DNA of 64,000 nt from Thermoguttaceae bacterium (GCA_017405595.1 JAFRAC010000017.1:62001-126000); one strand, 5' to 3'. Positions 33,719-42,760 are shown, numbered from the stretch's first letter. The notes: a model not told the origin generated them from the letters alone. Made by a program: numbers and translations.

Positions 33719-35125
33719 CTATCGGCGGCCCCGCAGCCACTGCTGCTGAACGCCCGGTTTGGCTTCGGCGGCGGACCGGGCCGTTTCGCTCGGCACGGGG
33801 GTTCCGGCCGGCGCGGAGACCATCCCGTCGAAACCGGCCCCGGAAGGCGGTTCGAATCCGCTGACCAGGGAATCGATCCGGTCGAACGGGGAAGAGGGGG
33901 GCGCGGCCTGTCCGGGGGTGACCAGACTTCCGAAACTCTCTCCTTCGCCGCCCGGCCCCGAGGCGGGAAAGAGGTCCCCCTGACCGGTAAACGCGCGCCC
34001 TCCGATCCAGTCCCCCGTGGCCGCGGCCGAGCTTTCGGCGCCCCCGGCTGAACGGCGCCCGGCCTCTCCCTTGACGGCGGGGAGCGGTTTCCGCCGGCCG
34101 AGCGTTTTATGCATGGCCAGCGGAGTGATCGGAAGGGAGACGACGATCTCGCGCATCATGACCGGGGAAAGGCTGAGGGTTTCCGCCGCCGACTCGAGTG
34201 TGACAGCCCCGTTCCCGCCGCGGGCGGCCGTGTTCAGGTCGAAGCGGTTCGGCGGATAGGCGAGCCGGTAAAGAAGGGGGGATGTTCGGAGGGTTTCGAC
34301 ATCGTCGAGGGGGAGAAGCTTTAACCGGACTTCGATCGCGGTCGGCAGCCCGTTCTTCTTGATACTGTCCCAGGAAGCCAGCCAATTTTTTCCGTCGTAA
34401 TAGCGGAAACAGCAGTCCACCACTTCCGGCATCCATGCGGTACCGTCGTCGATTTCCATGGCCAGCTGCGCGGCCGAGAGAAACGGCTCCGGTTCCGGCC
34501 GGGCGGCGGCTTGCTGAGCGGAAAACGGAGCATTCTGCCGGCTGCCTTCTTCCGCCGCCGCGGGGTCGGGCGCTTCGTAGCTGAGTTCTTTTCGGGAAAG
34601 GCCGTACTTGCGCGCAAGTTCAATCTGTATTTGGGGTCGGCCCGACGAATCGCGGCGGTTCCCCCCGTTCCGAAGCGTGTTCGGGGGAACGAATTCATAA
34701 AAGACGGTTTTCAGTTCAGGGACCTGAGGACGGGCCGGCTTTGAGGAGGACGCCGCCGCGGCGCGGTTTTCGGCGAGGGTGGCCGACTCGACGAGGAGAT
34801 TCGGTTCGATGACGTCGATCTGCAGCGAGGTTCCGTCGCCGTGCAGTCCGAAGCGCCGGACGAAAACGGTTTCATTGTTCGAGGACGGGACCGGGTGTAC
34901 AGGGTCCTGCACGGCGGCCCCGAGATCGTCGCTGAGCATTTGCGAAATTGAGCGGACCAGCTGGGCGCGCCCCGCCCGTTTTTCTCCGGCGAGATAGTCT
35001 GTGGAAAAGAGGGTGACCATTCCCCAGACAAATCCGAGAAGCACAACCATCAGACTCAGGGCAATCAGGATTTCCAGGAGTGTCATCCCGGAAAAACGGT
35101 TTGGGCAGTTCGGCGAAAGGTTCAC
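33719..35125 (-). CDS. Type II secretion pseudopilin, GspJ-like, with long disordered tail
   Basis: 468 residues, about twice the usual GspJ length (~200). The leader is a prepilin peptidase site (Gly13 before MTLLEILIALSLMVVLLGF). The body contains SLQIDVIEP, FYEFVPPN, VDCCFRYYDGKNWLASWDS and GLPTAIEVRLKLL, as in GspJ/PulJ. A long Ala/Pro/Gly/Ser tail includes FGSLVTPGQ and SGFEPPSG, echoed in GspI and GspH. GspJ belongs to the pseudopilus tip complex. Last gene of the gspF-G-H-I-J group; its ATG overlaps the gspI stop by four bases. Confidence 0.82.
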   Translation of the reverse strand: MNLSPNCPNRFSGMTLLEILIALSLMVVLLGFVWGMVTLFSTDYLAGEKRAGRAQLVRSISQMLSDDLGAAVQDPVHPVPSSNNETVFVRRFGLHGDGTSLQIDVIEPNLLVESATLAENRAAAASSSKPARPQVPELKTVFYEFVPPNTLRNGGNRRDSSGRPQIQIELARKYGLSRKELSYEAPDPAAAEEGSRQNAPFSAQQAAARPEPEPFLSAAQLAMEIDDGTAWMPEVVDCCFRYYDGKNWLASWDSIKKNGLPTAIEVRLKLLPLDDVETLRTSPLLYRLAYPPNRFDLNTAARGGNGAVTLESAAETLSLSPVMMREIVVSLPITPLAMHKTLGRRKPLPAVKGEAGRRSAGGAESSAAATGDWIGGRAFTGQGDLFPASGPGGEGESFGSLVTPGQAAPPSSPFDRIDSLVSGFEPPSGAGFDGMVSAPAGTPVPSETARSAAEAKPGVQQQWLRGRR

Positions 35126-35772
35126 GGGCTTTTTACCCCTCCAATCTGGCCGGACGGGCTTTCAAACCCGCTTGCGGCGAACGGGTCGGCCGGGGCCGTG
35201 AGTGAACCGATCTCCTGATCGCGGTCAAACGCCGCGAACGGGTCGGCCGCAGGGGGGGACGAAAGGGAACCGATCGCATCTCCTTCCCGGCGGGCCCGCC
35301 GACGGCCGGGGGCGGCCTGATCCGCCGTTTCGGCGGAAGGGGTCCGTCCGGCGATCCGGATCCGGTCCGGATCGGCCCATTCGGTGACAGCGACCTCGGC
35401 GATCGGTTTTTGAACCAGATCGAAAGCGCCGGGCCGGTCGGAAGGAACGGTTGTATATTCCGATTTCCGCGCCGCCACACGGAGAACGACAAGGCCGGGA
35501 ACCGGCGCGTCGCTGCAGAGAACCGTCATGGTCCAGCCGTCGAAGCCGGGAATCGGGCGCAATTCGTTGGGGCGGACCTCGGCAATCCCCCCCAGGATTT
35601 TGTCGAGTTCATTTTGGCAGCAGACCTGAACGCTCGTCTTCTCTTCGGCCTCGGCGGATTCCTTGATTGCGGCCGTTTGCAGCTGGGTCAGCGCGACAAA
35701 GCCGCTGACCAGAATTGCGAGAACGACGAGAACCTCGATCAGGGTGAACCCGTTTGTGCGTGACCGTCTCAT
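35122..35772 (-). CDS. Type II secretion pseudopilin, GspI-like
   Basis: 216 residues, longer than typical GspI (~125). Prepilin leader ending at Gly8 (TNGFTLIEVLVVLAILVSGF) with the expected Glu at +5. The head is short (QNELDKILGGIAEVRPNELRPIPGFDGWTMTV). The C-terminal ~85 residues are Pro/Ala/Asp-rich and carry GSLSSPPAADPF and GSLTAPADPF repeats. GspI interacts with GspJ and GspK at the pseudopilus tip. Four-base overlaps link it to gspH upstream and gspJ downstream. Confidence 0.82.
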   Translation of the reverse strand: MRRSRTNGFTLIEVLVVLAILVSGFVALTQLQTAAIKESAEAEEKTSVQVCCQNELDKILGGIAEVRPNELRPIPGFDGWTMTVLCSDAPVPGLVVLRVAARKSEYTTVPSDRPGAFDLVQKPIAEVAVTEWADPDRIRIAGRTPSAETADQAAPGRRRARREGDAIGSLSSPPAADPFAAFDRDQEIGSLTAPADPFAASGFESPSGQIGGVKSP

Positions 35773-36530
35773 CGAAAGAGATTCCTTTCCGCGGAAGAGG
35801 AGGGGGCTTCCGCATTAAGGCGGGAGAACGCCTGCGGGGAAAGGACGCTCGGAAATTCGGGGGAGCCGGGCGGATAGACCGAAATCGAGGAGACCCGGGC
35901 CGAACCTGTGATTCCGCGGTAGGAGATTTCGGAATAGTAGTCCTGTTTGTCCGGTTCAGGCCGGCTCCGCAGAAAAATGACCGCCGTCGAAGTGCGGCCG
36001 TTCGGGAAGAAGAGAATCGGTTTCGACCAACCGGAAACGGTGGGAACAAGCGAAGTGGACGGAGTCGGAACCGGGGAACTTTGATTCGGCGCAAGAGGTT
36101 TGGCATTTTCCTCTTGGACAGCGGGAGAAGTCAGAGAACCGACAGGTTCCCCGTCATGCGGCCGGTCCCCATTCCGGGAGGGGAGAAGAAAGGATTCCGA
36201 TTCGATGGCGGCGCCCCCCATAAAGAGGGTCGATTCCGGCAGCAGACGGACCGGAACCGCCTGAGGCGGCGGATCCGTTTCCGACGAGGGCTGCCGGGGG
36301 TAAATCTGATACTCTCCGGTTCCGCAGCGGTAGCGAAAGGCAAGGGGACTGCCGGTTTTCATCGCCTCGGAGCGTGTATGCCCCAGTTCCGACTGGAGAG
36401 CCAGAACTCCGTCGCGAAATTTGGATCGGTCCAGGATCCGCGTTACCGACGGTGTGCCGATGCCGATCACCATCACAATGATGGCCAGTACGATCAGCAG
36501 CTCGATGAGAGTAAATCCGGAATGTTTCAA
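35769..36530 (-). CDS. Type II secretion pseudopilin, GspH-like
   Basis: 253 residues. Prepilin leader KHSGFTLIELLIVLAIIVMV with a GspH/FimT-type body (DGVLALQSELGHTRSEAMKTGSPLAFRY, YQIYP, RLLPESTLF, PILFFPNGRTSTAVIFLRS, YYSEISYRGITGSARV). A low-complexity insert in the middle holds VGSLTSPAVQ, related to the motif in GspI and GspJ. GspH is a minor pseudopilin. The stop overlaps the gspI start by four bases. Confidence 0.84.
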   Translation of the reverse strand: MKHSGFTLIELLIVLAIIVMVIGIGTPSVTRILDRSKFRDGVLALQSELGHTRSEAMKTGSPLAFRYRCGTGEYQIYPRQPSSETDPPPQAVPVRLLPESTLFMGGAAIESESFLLPSRNGDRPHDGEPVGSLTSPAVQEENAKPLAPNQSSPVPTPSTSLVPTVSGWSKPILFFPNGRTSTAVIFLRSRPEPDKQDYYSEISYRGITGSARVSSISVYPPGSPEFPSVLSPQAFSRLNAEAPSSSAERNLFR

Positions 36531-36672
36531 TGATCTTTACCCTCTTGGCTTTCCCCCCGGACAGAAACACCGCTTGAAACTCCGGGCTTGCTGAATCTCC
36601 CCGAGGGAGCGCCGCGAAATCTCAAACGGTGCGTCTTAAACAGAGCCGGTTCCGGCTCAAACGAGGAAGGGG

Positions 36673-38025
36673 TCAGGAGTTTTCGTTCCCCCCGGCTCCG
36701 TTTCCTCCGCCGTTATCGAAACCGTTTCCGTTGTTGTTAAACCCTCCCCCGTTGTCGAAACCGCCGCCGTTGCCGGGGCCGCCGTTGCCGTTATTGAATC
36801 CGTTCCCGCCGTTGTTGTTGAAACCGTTGCCGTTATTGAATCCGTTCCCGCCGCCGTTGTTGAAACCGTTGCCGTTGTTGAATCCGTTTCCGCCGTTGTT
36901 GTTGAAACCGCCGTTGTTATTTCCGTTGTCGTTGTTCCAACCGCCGTTGTTTCCGTTGCCGTTCCAGCCGTTGTTGTTATTGAAACCGCCGCCGTTATTG
37001 TTATTCCAGCCGTTTCCGTTGTTGTTATTCCAACCGCCGTTGTTGTAGCCGTTCTGCGGAGAGTCGTTCGGATCCCAGCTGATGATGTCGTCGTCGGTGC
37101 CGTCGATGCCGTCCGGTCCGGGAGACCAGATTGCGGGTTTTCTTCCGTCCCCCTTGTTCGTCGGCCATTCGTAACGGTAGGAATTCCCCCACTGGTCGAG
37201 AGGAACTTCCTTGAACTTATCGAAGTAACTGGTCAAAACCCGGGGACGCTGGTAGACCTGCCCGCCCTGAGGCCCGTAGCTCTGGTTCGGTCCGTTCGGA
37301 CCGTTGAAGTTCTGATACTGATTCGGGCCGTTCGGTCCGTTCGGGCCGTTGAAATTCTGGTTCGGGCCGTTGGGGCCGTTGAAGTTCTGGTTCTGGTTCG
37401 GGCCGTTAAAGTTTTGATTCTGATTCGGACCGTTGAAGTTTTGGTTCTGATCGTTGAAGTTCTGATTGGGATTGCCGTTCGGTCCGTTGGCGTTGTCAAA
37501 ATTATTGTTTTCGCCGCCCCCCATTTCGCCGTTGTTTTCGGGATTGAACTCCTGCTGGAAGGTCTGGTTCATATTGCTCTGCTGGTAGCCTTCCTGCCCG
37601 AAACCGTTCCCGTTTCCGCCGTTCCAGCCATTGTTTCCGCCGCCGTTCCAACCGTCGTTGCCGTTGCCGCCGTTGCCGCCGGTGTTTCCCCCCTGGTTGC
37701 AGGGGGTGTTATTGTTGTAACCGCCGCCCCCCTGCATTTGGTTGCCGTAGATTCCCGGGTTGTTGACTTTCCCCAGAAGGATTTCGAGCCCTTCTTCCTG
37801 GTAGGGATATCTGCCGTTGTCGATACGGAACCGTTCCAGACCGTTCATCAGGTCGGCGATTTGGAGCTGGGTCGATTTGATTTTGGCGCTCTGCCAAGAG
37901 CTCATCACAGAAGTCCCGACGATGCCGAGGATGACGACCAAAATGGCCAGCACGATCAGCAGTTCCATCAGCGTAAAGCCTTTGCGGGCCGAGGAACGGG
38001 GGAGAAAACGATCGAACGTTGTCAT
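36673..38025 (-). CDS. gspG: Major type II pseudopilin GspG with large Asn/Gly-rich insertions
   Basis: 450 residues, about three times the usual ~140. Prepilin cleavage after Gly16 (KG-FTLMELLIVLAILVVIL). The GspG body is intact but split: QIADLMNGLERFRIDNGRYPYQEEGLEILL at 57-86, then FDKFKEVPLDQWGNSYRYEWP and the Ca-binding WSPGPDGIDGTDDDIISWD near 258-320. Between them, about residues 92-256, is a segment of Asn, Gly, Gln and Pro with repeated NFNGPNQ-type units; a second one of Asn/Gly fills 322-450. GspG forms the pseudopilus shaft. The insertions resemble prion-like, phase-separating or heavily hydrated tails, and nothing similar is known to me in GspG. Confidence 0.87.
   Translation of the reverse strand: MTTFDRFLPRSSARKGFTLMELLIVLAILVVILGIVGTSVMSSWQSAKIKSTQLQIADLMNGLERFRIDNGRYPYQEEGLEILLGKVNNPGIYGNQMQGGGGYNNNTPCNQGGNTGGNGGNGNDGWNGGGNNGWNGGNGNGFGQEGYQQSNMNQTFQQEFNPENNGEMGGGENNNFDNANGPNGNPNQNFNDQNQNFNGPNQNQNFNGPNQNQNFNGPNGPNQNFNGPNGPNGPNQYQNFNGPNGPNQSYGPQGGQVYQRPRVLTSYFDKFKEVPLDQWGNSYRYEWPTNKGDGRKPAIWSPGPDGIDGTDDDIISWDPNDSPQNGYNNGGWNNNNGNGWNNNNGGGFNNNNGWNGNGNNGGWNNDNGNNNGGFNNNGGNGFNNGNGFNNGGGNGFNNGNGFNNNGGNGFNNGNGGPGNGGGFDNGGGFNNNGNGFDNGGGNGAGGNENS
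36690..37045 (-). repeat. Asn/Gly-coding low-complexity repeat (GspG C-terminal tail)
   Basis: On the plus strand the DNA is a run of GTTGTT, CCGTTG and TTGAAACCG units, encoding NNGNGFNNG-type peptide on the minus strand. Unequal exchange is likely to vary its length, so assembly errors are possible here. Confidence 0.8.
37262..37470 (-). repeat. Tandem NFNGPNQ-coding repeat inside gspG
   Basis: Repeated TTGAAGTTCTGG/TTCGGGCCG units encode FNGPNQNQ and FNGPNGPN peptides, at least seven copies in a row with small variations. Confidence 0.8.
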
Positions 38026-38256
38026 GGTGATATCTCCTTTTGATATCGGTATATCGGTGGGAAAGAGGGAGTGCAGCGACCCCTTCCAACCAAACTCTTT
38101 CTGGGTTCAACCCCTCCATTTTAATCCGGTTTTCGTTGTTTTCCAAGCTGTACCGGTTGTTTTGCCCTTCAGTTTAGCGGAAATTTCCCCTTTTGCGGCG
38201 TTCATTTTACGGGAAAATGGTCAGTCTCTCCCGCTTTTCCGGCAAAAGGGGAGAAA
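38026..38256. other. Intergenic gap between gspF and gspG
   Basis: A 231-base gap inside an otherwise tight cluster. It includes a small hairpin (CCGCTTTT / AAAAGGGG type) near 38230-38250. A separate gspG promoter in this gap is plausible but not clear. Confidence 0.45.
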
Positions 38257-39471
38257 TTAGATGTTTTCGGTCATTTTGAAGACCGGCAGAAGGAGGCCGA
38301 CGATGATGAAAAAAACGCCTCCGGCCAGCATGAGGAGCATCATCGGTTCAAGGAGGCTGACAAGAACGTCGAGTTTTTTGGCGATCTCTTTTTCGATGCT
38401 TTCGGCGATGTTCACGAGAACGGTTTCCAGGGAGTTGGACTCTTCGGCCACCGTGATCATCGCCATGACCTGCGGGGGCAGGAGATCGGCCTCGGCCAGC
38501 GGTTTTGAAAGGGGTTCACCGGCGGAGACCGATTCCGCCGATTTTTCCACGGCCTCTTCGAGAAGGGAATTGCCGGTCGAATGGCTGCTGATTTCCAGAG
38601 CGCGGAGAATCGGAACCCCGTTTTCCAGAAGGGTGCCTAAAACACGGCAGAAGCGGGAAACCGCCGAACGGAGGACAATCGGCCCGAGGAGCGGGATCCT
38701 CAGCTTCCAGCGGTCAAAGAATTTCCGTCCCCCCTTGGTCATGGTGAGGAACCGGAGATAGACGGCCAGACCCGCCAGCGCGATCAGCAGGTAAAAGCCG
38801 TATTTGCCGACAAAACTTTTGAAAGTTAAAAGAGCGGTGGTCGCTCCGGGAAGCTGGCCGCCGGAATCGATGATCGAATCGAAAATCGGCTGGAATTTCG
38901 GGACAAAGAAGATCATCAGAACCGTCAGAACCGTAATGCCGACCACGCAGAGGATTGTCGGGTAGATCATCGCGCCGATGATCTTCCCCTTCAGTTCGGC
39001 CTGCTGTTCCATGAAGCGGGCTGTCCGCTGGAGCGAGTCTTCCAGAAAAGCCCCTTCGGTTCCTGCCTGAATGACGCTGAGGGTTAAATCGTTGAAGATT
39101 TTCGAGTGCGCGGCAAACGCCGAGTCGATCCCTTCCCCTTCGGAAACCCGTTCGTAGATGTCGCCGATCACCTCTTTGAGAACCGGGTTTTGTTCCTGTT
39201 TTTCGAGAACCTGGAACGCTGTCAGGACAGGGACGCCGTTATTGAGCAGTTCGGCCAGCTGCTGGAGAAAAGCCGCGACGACCGAATCGGGCGGGCGCCG
39301 GGCGAACCATTTTCCCAGGTCGATTTCCCCTTTGTTGGCGTCTTCGACCGAGATCGGAAAGAGGCCCTGCCGCGAAAGAATATCGAGAACGTCCTTTTTG
39401 GTGTTCGCGGCAATCTGCCCCGAAACCTCTTTTCCGCTCTTATTCCGCGCCTTGTAGTTAAAATCGGGCAT
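38257..39471 (-). CDS. gspF: Type II secretion inner-membrane protein GspF
   Basis: 404 residues. Two GspF repeats (about 65-190 and 270-395) with the conserved FLQQLAELLNNGVPVLTAFQVLEKQ, GAMIYPTILC and FCRVLGTLLENGVPILRALEISS, each followed by hydrophobic helices. N-terminal YKARNKSGKEVSGQIAA is typical. It is the platform protein that connects the ATPase GspE to the pseudopilus. It starts five bases after the stop of the EF-hand gene. Confidence 0.92.
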   Translation of the reverse strand: MPDFNYKARNKSGKEVSGQIAANTKKDVLDILSRQGLFPISVEDANKGEIDLGKWFARRPPDSVVAAFLQQLAELLNNGVPVLTAFQVLEKQEQNPVLKEVIGDIYERVSEGEGIDSAFAAHSKIFNDLTLSVIQAGTEGAFLEDSLQRTARFMEQQAELKGKIIGAMIYPTILCVVGITVLTVLMIFFVPKFQPIFDSIIDSGGQLPGATTALLTFKSFVGKYGFYLLIALAGLAVYLRFLTMTKGGRKFFDRWKLRIPLLGPIVLRSAVSRFCRVLGTLLENGVPILRALEISSHSTGNSLLEEAVEKSAESVSAGEPLSKPLAEADLLPPQVMAMITVAEESNSLETVLVNIAESIEKEIAKKLDVLVSLLEPMMLLMLAGGVFFIIVGLLLPVFKMTENI

Positions 39472-39476
39472 CGCGT

Positions 39477-40727
39477 TTACTGAGTCGCTTGTTTTTTGGG
39501 CCGGGGTCCTTTTTCGAGAAATTCCCGGACTTCATCGGGGGTGACAAGACCATCGCCGTCGGCATCGAGCCGGCCGAAAAAGGCGGTCGCCTCAAGTGAG
39601 AGGGTCGGCGCGAATTCCCGAAGGGAAAGCTGTCCGTCGCCGTTGGCGTCGCGTGCGAGGAACCAGCGGGGGATCCCTTCCGTTTCGCTTTCCGAAGGGG
39701 CGTATTCGCGTACCGCGGGAGAGGCGGGACCGGTTTCCTGAGTGACGACTCCGAACAGCTCGCTCTGATCCTCGGTTCCCGCCCCTTCGTCGGCATCGGC
39801 GAGGAGCGATTCGAATTCTTCGGGGCTGATATCCGAAGGACGCTGCGCCGGGTCGGTTTCTTCCTCACCGTCGGAAACCCGTTTTCGGATCGGGCCGGAA
39901 AGGGGCTGAATCAAAATCGGTCCGTCCGTTTTCAGAACGGTCTGCGCGGCGCTCAGCCGGCGGGGCGGGATCGGATGAGAGATCGTTCTTCCCTTGGCGT
40001 AGGCGGCCAAAGCGTAAAGAATTTCGTAATCTTCGAGAACGAAATCGCCGTTCAGGTCGTACGCCTGGGGTTTTCCCGGCATCTTTTCCCATTCGGCCTG
40101 CTCCAGTTTTCCGTCGCGGTTTGTATCGTATTTCCCGAGAATTCGCCCCGCATAACGGCGGAGGATGAGCGACGTATTCGGAATTCCTTCGGCATCACGG
40201 CGCTTCAGGGTGAGCGGATCGAATTCATCGCCGAGTTCATCTTCGGGGTATCGGTCGTTCAGGTCCGGAACGGTGTCGGCAAGCCGCTGCATGAGGTAGT
40301 TGGGCAGCTCTCTGAGCGATTCCGGATCGCGGGGAACGTTCGGCTGCGTCTTGACCTGGTTCAGCTGCTCGTGATTCTCGAAGAGGATGTCGTAAGCCCC
40401 CTGAATGGCGGCGGCCCGCGCGGGACTCAAACCGTGTACTTCCCTCAGCTGTTTGAGAATCAGGTCGAGTTCGGCCTGATTGGTAATGATTTCGGTTTCC
40501 GGACTGTTATCGCCGAGATCCCTGGTGATGATGATATCTTCGCCTTCCTTTGTGGTTCCGGGGAGCGGAGGAGCCGCGCGGCGGGCCGGGGCGAGGGCTC
40601 TGAGGTCTCTGATCAGTGCATCGTTTTTCGAGGGGCCCGGTTCCGGAACCGGCGCCTGTGCCGGAAGATTCCCGGAAACGCAAAACGCCAGGAAGAAAAG
40701 GAGGAACAAAAGGAACTTGCTTTTCAT
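39477..40727 (-). CDS. Secreted EF-hand calcium-binding protein
   Basis: 416 residues from ATG 40727; the open frame to 40985 spans the divergent promoter and is not used. The signal peptide ends GNLPAQA. The middle is Pro/Glu-rich. Two pairs of EF-hands are visible: DTNRDGKLEQAEW with DLNGDFVLEDYE, and DANGDGQLSLREF with DADGDGLVTPDEV. Each has the D-x-N/D-x-D/N-G spacing. It begins the operon with gspF and is separated from gspE by a divergent promoter region. A role linking Ca2+ to secretion is a guess from position. Confidence 0.82.
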   Translation of the reverse strand: MKSKFLLFLLFFLAFCVSGNLPAQAPVPEPGPSKNDALIRDLRALAPARRAAPPLPGTTKEGEDIIITRDLGDNSPETEIITNQAELDLILKQLREVHGLSPARAAAIQGAYDILFENHEQLNQVKTQPNVPRDPESLRELPNYLMQRLADTVPDLNDRYPEDELGDEFDPLTLKRRDAEGIPNTSLILRRYAGRILGKYDTNRDGKLEQAEWEKMPGKPQAYDLNGDFVLEDYEILYALAAYAKGRTISHPIPPRRLSAAQTVLKTDGPILIQPLSGPIRKRVSDGEEETDPAQRPSDISPEEFESLLADADEGAGTEDQSELFGVVTQETGPASPAVREYAPSESETEGIPRWFLARDANGDGQLSLREFAPTLSLEATAFFGRLDADGDGLVTPDEVREFLEKGPRPKKQATQ

Positions 40728-40849
40728 TATCTCTTTCCCCGATACCGGCTCTGTCGTTTGAGGAAACTCTGTCAAAATTGATCGGCTCATTCGGCCGCAC
40801 TCTTCCCCCACAGTATAGTATACTCTATTTAACCGAATTCGGCTTTTAT

Positions 40850-40916
40850 TGTCAAACTGGGCAGAAAGGCGGAAATGCGCGGTTTGGCTTGATTTTTGCC
40901 GCCCGGCTTTTACAAT
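40850..40916. promoter_or_regulatory. Divergent promoters for gspE and the EF-hand/gspF operon
   Basis: On the plus strand TTGATT (40889-40894) and TACAAT (40911-40916) with 16 bases between drive gspE. On the minus strand TTGACA (40850-40855) with TTAAAT 17 bases on (40827-40832) could drive the gspF side. TATACT elements near 40815-40822 also occur. Confidence 0.6.
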
Positions 40917-40990
40917 AGGAAAAGGGGGCCGGGGGAACGCGAAGTCCCTGCCGGCCGGGGAATCGGGGAATCTCACCAGGAGCAAAAGGT

Positions 40991-42694
40991 ATGGCGATTC
41001 AGTTTATCGAGAAGGACGATTTGCCGGTCTCGCTCAACACGATGCAGATGCATATTGCCCGCGAAGCCCTCGACGAGGACGGCCGGCTGACCGCGGTTCT
41101 GAATCAGCTCGGCGTCAAAACCGAGGAAGAGGGCCTCTACCTTATCGCCCGCAAACTCGGACTTCCGATGGCCGATTTGGCGAAATCGGAAGTCCCGGAA
41201 GAGATTCTGGACGGTTTTCCGATTAAGGCGGTTCACCGGGACGGCGTCTTTCCGATCGGCTCTGCCGATGACGGATCTCTTCTGATCGCCACCTGCAACC
41301 CGTTTCACATCGAACCGATCGACGCGCTGGCCGCGATTCTCGGGCGGCCGGCGCTGCCGGTGGTCGTCCTTCCGGCGGAACTGGCAAAACTGATCAAAGG
41401 CCGTCTCGGCGTGGGGGCCGAGACGATCGAAGGGCTTCTGGCCCAGTCCGAAGAGGATGACGGGATTGAGGTACTCGAAGAAATTGACTGGGATCAGTCA
41501 TCCGACGCGGCGATGGCGCAGGAAGCCTCGGTTGTCCGGCTGGTGAATGAAATTCTCACCGAAGCGGTCGAGTCGGGAACGAGCGACATTCATATCGAGG
41601 CGCAGGAAACGGGAATGAAGATCCGTTACCGTATCGACGGGGTTCTTCAGACGCAGCCGATGCCTCCGGAAATCAACCGGTTCCAGTCGGCGATTGTCAG
41701 CCGCCTTAAAATCATGGCGCGGCTCAATATCGCGGAAAAGCGAATCCCGCAGGACGGCCGTATTAAGATCCGCGTGGCCGACCGCGCCGTTGACATTCGT
41801 CTTTCGATTATCCCGATGCTCCACGGCGAGGGAATCGTGATGCGTATTCTCGATAAAGACCGGATGAACTTTACCCTGCGCGGGATCGGGATGGACGAGG
41901 ACATCTACAAGATGTTCGGCCAGCTGATCAAACTTCCGCACGGGATCATCCTGGTGACCGGGCCGACCGGAAGCGGGAAAACGACGACGCTCTACAGTGC
42001 CCTGAACGAAATCAAAAGCGACGATACGAAGATTATCACGACCGAAGACCCGATCGAATATCAGCTCGACGGGATCAACCAGATTCAGGTGAATACCAAG
42101 GTGGGGCTGACCTTCGCGGCGAGCCTGCGCGCGATTCTGCGTCACGACCCCGATGTGGTTCTGGTCGGCGAAATCCGCGACTTCGAGACGGCCGAAAACG
42201 CGATTCAGGCGTCCCTGACCGGTCACCTGGTTTTCAGTACGCTTCACACCAACGACGCGGCCGGAGCGTATACCCGTATGATCGACATGGGGATTGAACC
42301 GTTCCTCGTCTCGACGACGGTCGAGGGGATTATGGCTCAGCGTCTTGTTCGCCGCCTCTGTCCGCACTGCAAGCAGCCGTACATCCCGACCCCCGACGAA
42401 GTGCCGAGCGATTTTCCGCTCCAGCGGCTTCTCGACTCCAAAGAGCCGATCTTTAAGCCGGGCGGGTGCCGCGAATGCCGTCAGACCGGTTATTCGGGGC
42501 GTGCGGCGCTCTACGAGCTTCTGATTCCGACCGAGGAGGTGCGCCGCCTTGCGGGCCAAAAGGCCCCTTCCGGCGAAATTAAAAAACTCGCCCGCGCCGC
42601 CGGAATGGACACCCTTCGCGATAACGGCTGGAAAAAGGTTCTCAACGGCTTTACCTCGATCGACGAGGTGGTCCGTACCGCGAAGATGGATTGA
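40991..42694 (+). CDS. gspE: Type II secretion / type IV pilus assembly ATPase GspE
   Basis: 567 residues. N-terminal MshEN-type domain, then the ATPase: SDIHIEAQ, Walker A GPTGSGKTT (~322-330), Asp box TTEDPIEYQLDGINQIQVN, Walker B VVLVGEIRD, and a zinc knuckle C457-x2-C460...C493-x2-C496. It powers pseudopilus assembly from the cytoplasm. It faces away from the EF-hand/gspF operon. PilB is hard to separate from GspE by sequence; the neighbouring gspF-J genes favour a secretion role. Confidence 0.92.
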   Translation: MAIQFIEKDDLPVSLNTMQMHIAREALDEDGRLTAVLNQLGVKTEEEGLYLIARKLGLPMADLAKSEVPEEILDGFPIKAVHRDGVFPIGSADDGSLLIATCNPFHIEPIDALAAILGRPALPVVVLPAELAKLIKGRLGVGAETIEGLLAQSEEDDGIEVLEEIDWDQSSDAAMAQEASVVRLVNEILTEAVESGTSDIHIEAQETGMKIRYRIDGVLQTQPMPPEINRFQSAIVSRLKIMARLNIAEKRIPQDGRIKIRVADRAVDIRLSIIPMLHGEGIVMRILDKDRMNFTLRGIGMDEDIYKMFGQLIKLPHGIILVTGPTGSGKTTTLYSALNEIKSDDTKIITTEDPIEYQLDGINQIQVNTKVGLTFAASLRAILRHDPDVVLVGEIRDFETAENAIQASLTGHLVFSTLHTNDAAGAYTRMIDMGIEPFLVSTTVEGIMAQRLVRRLCPHCKQPYIPTPDEVPSDFPLQRLLDSKEPIFKPGGCRECRQTGYSGRAALYELLIPTEEVRRLAGQKAPSGEIKKLARAAGMDTLRDNGWKKVLNGFTSIDEVVRTAKMD

Positions 42695-42760
42695 TGCCGA
42701 AAGGGCTCTTTTTGCCGGTGAAACGGCTTTGTGTTCATTGCCCGCATCGGTTTTGCCGTC

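Noticed and set aside
36629..37048. Pro/Leu-rich plus-strand frame
   Set aside because: Product of the GspG repeat read on the other strand; not a real protein.
36690..37470. CRISPR-like array in the repeat-rich stretch
   Set aside because: The repeats are short, imperfect and in frame with GspG; there are no unique spacers or cas genes.
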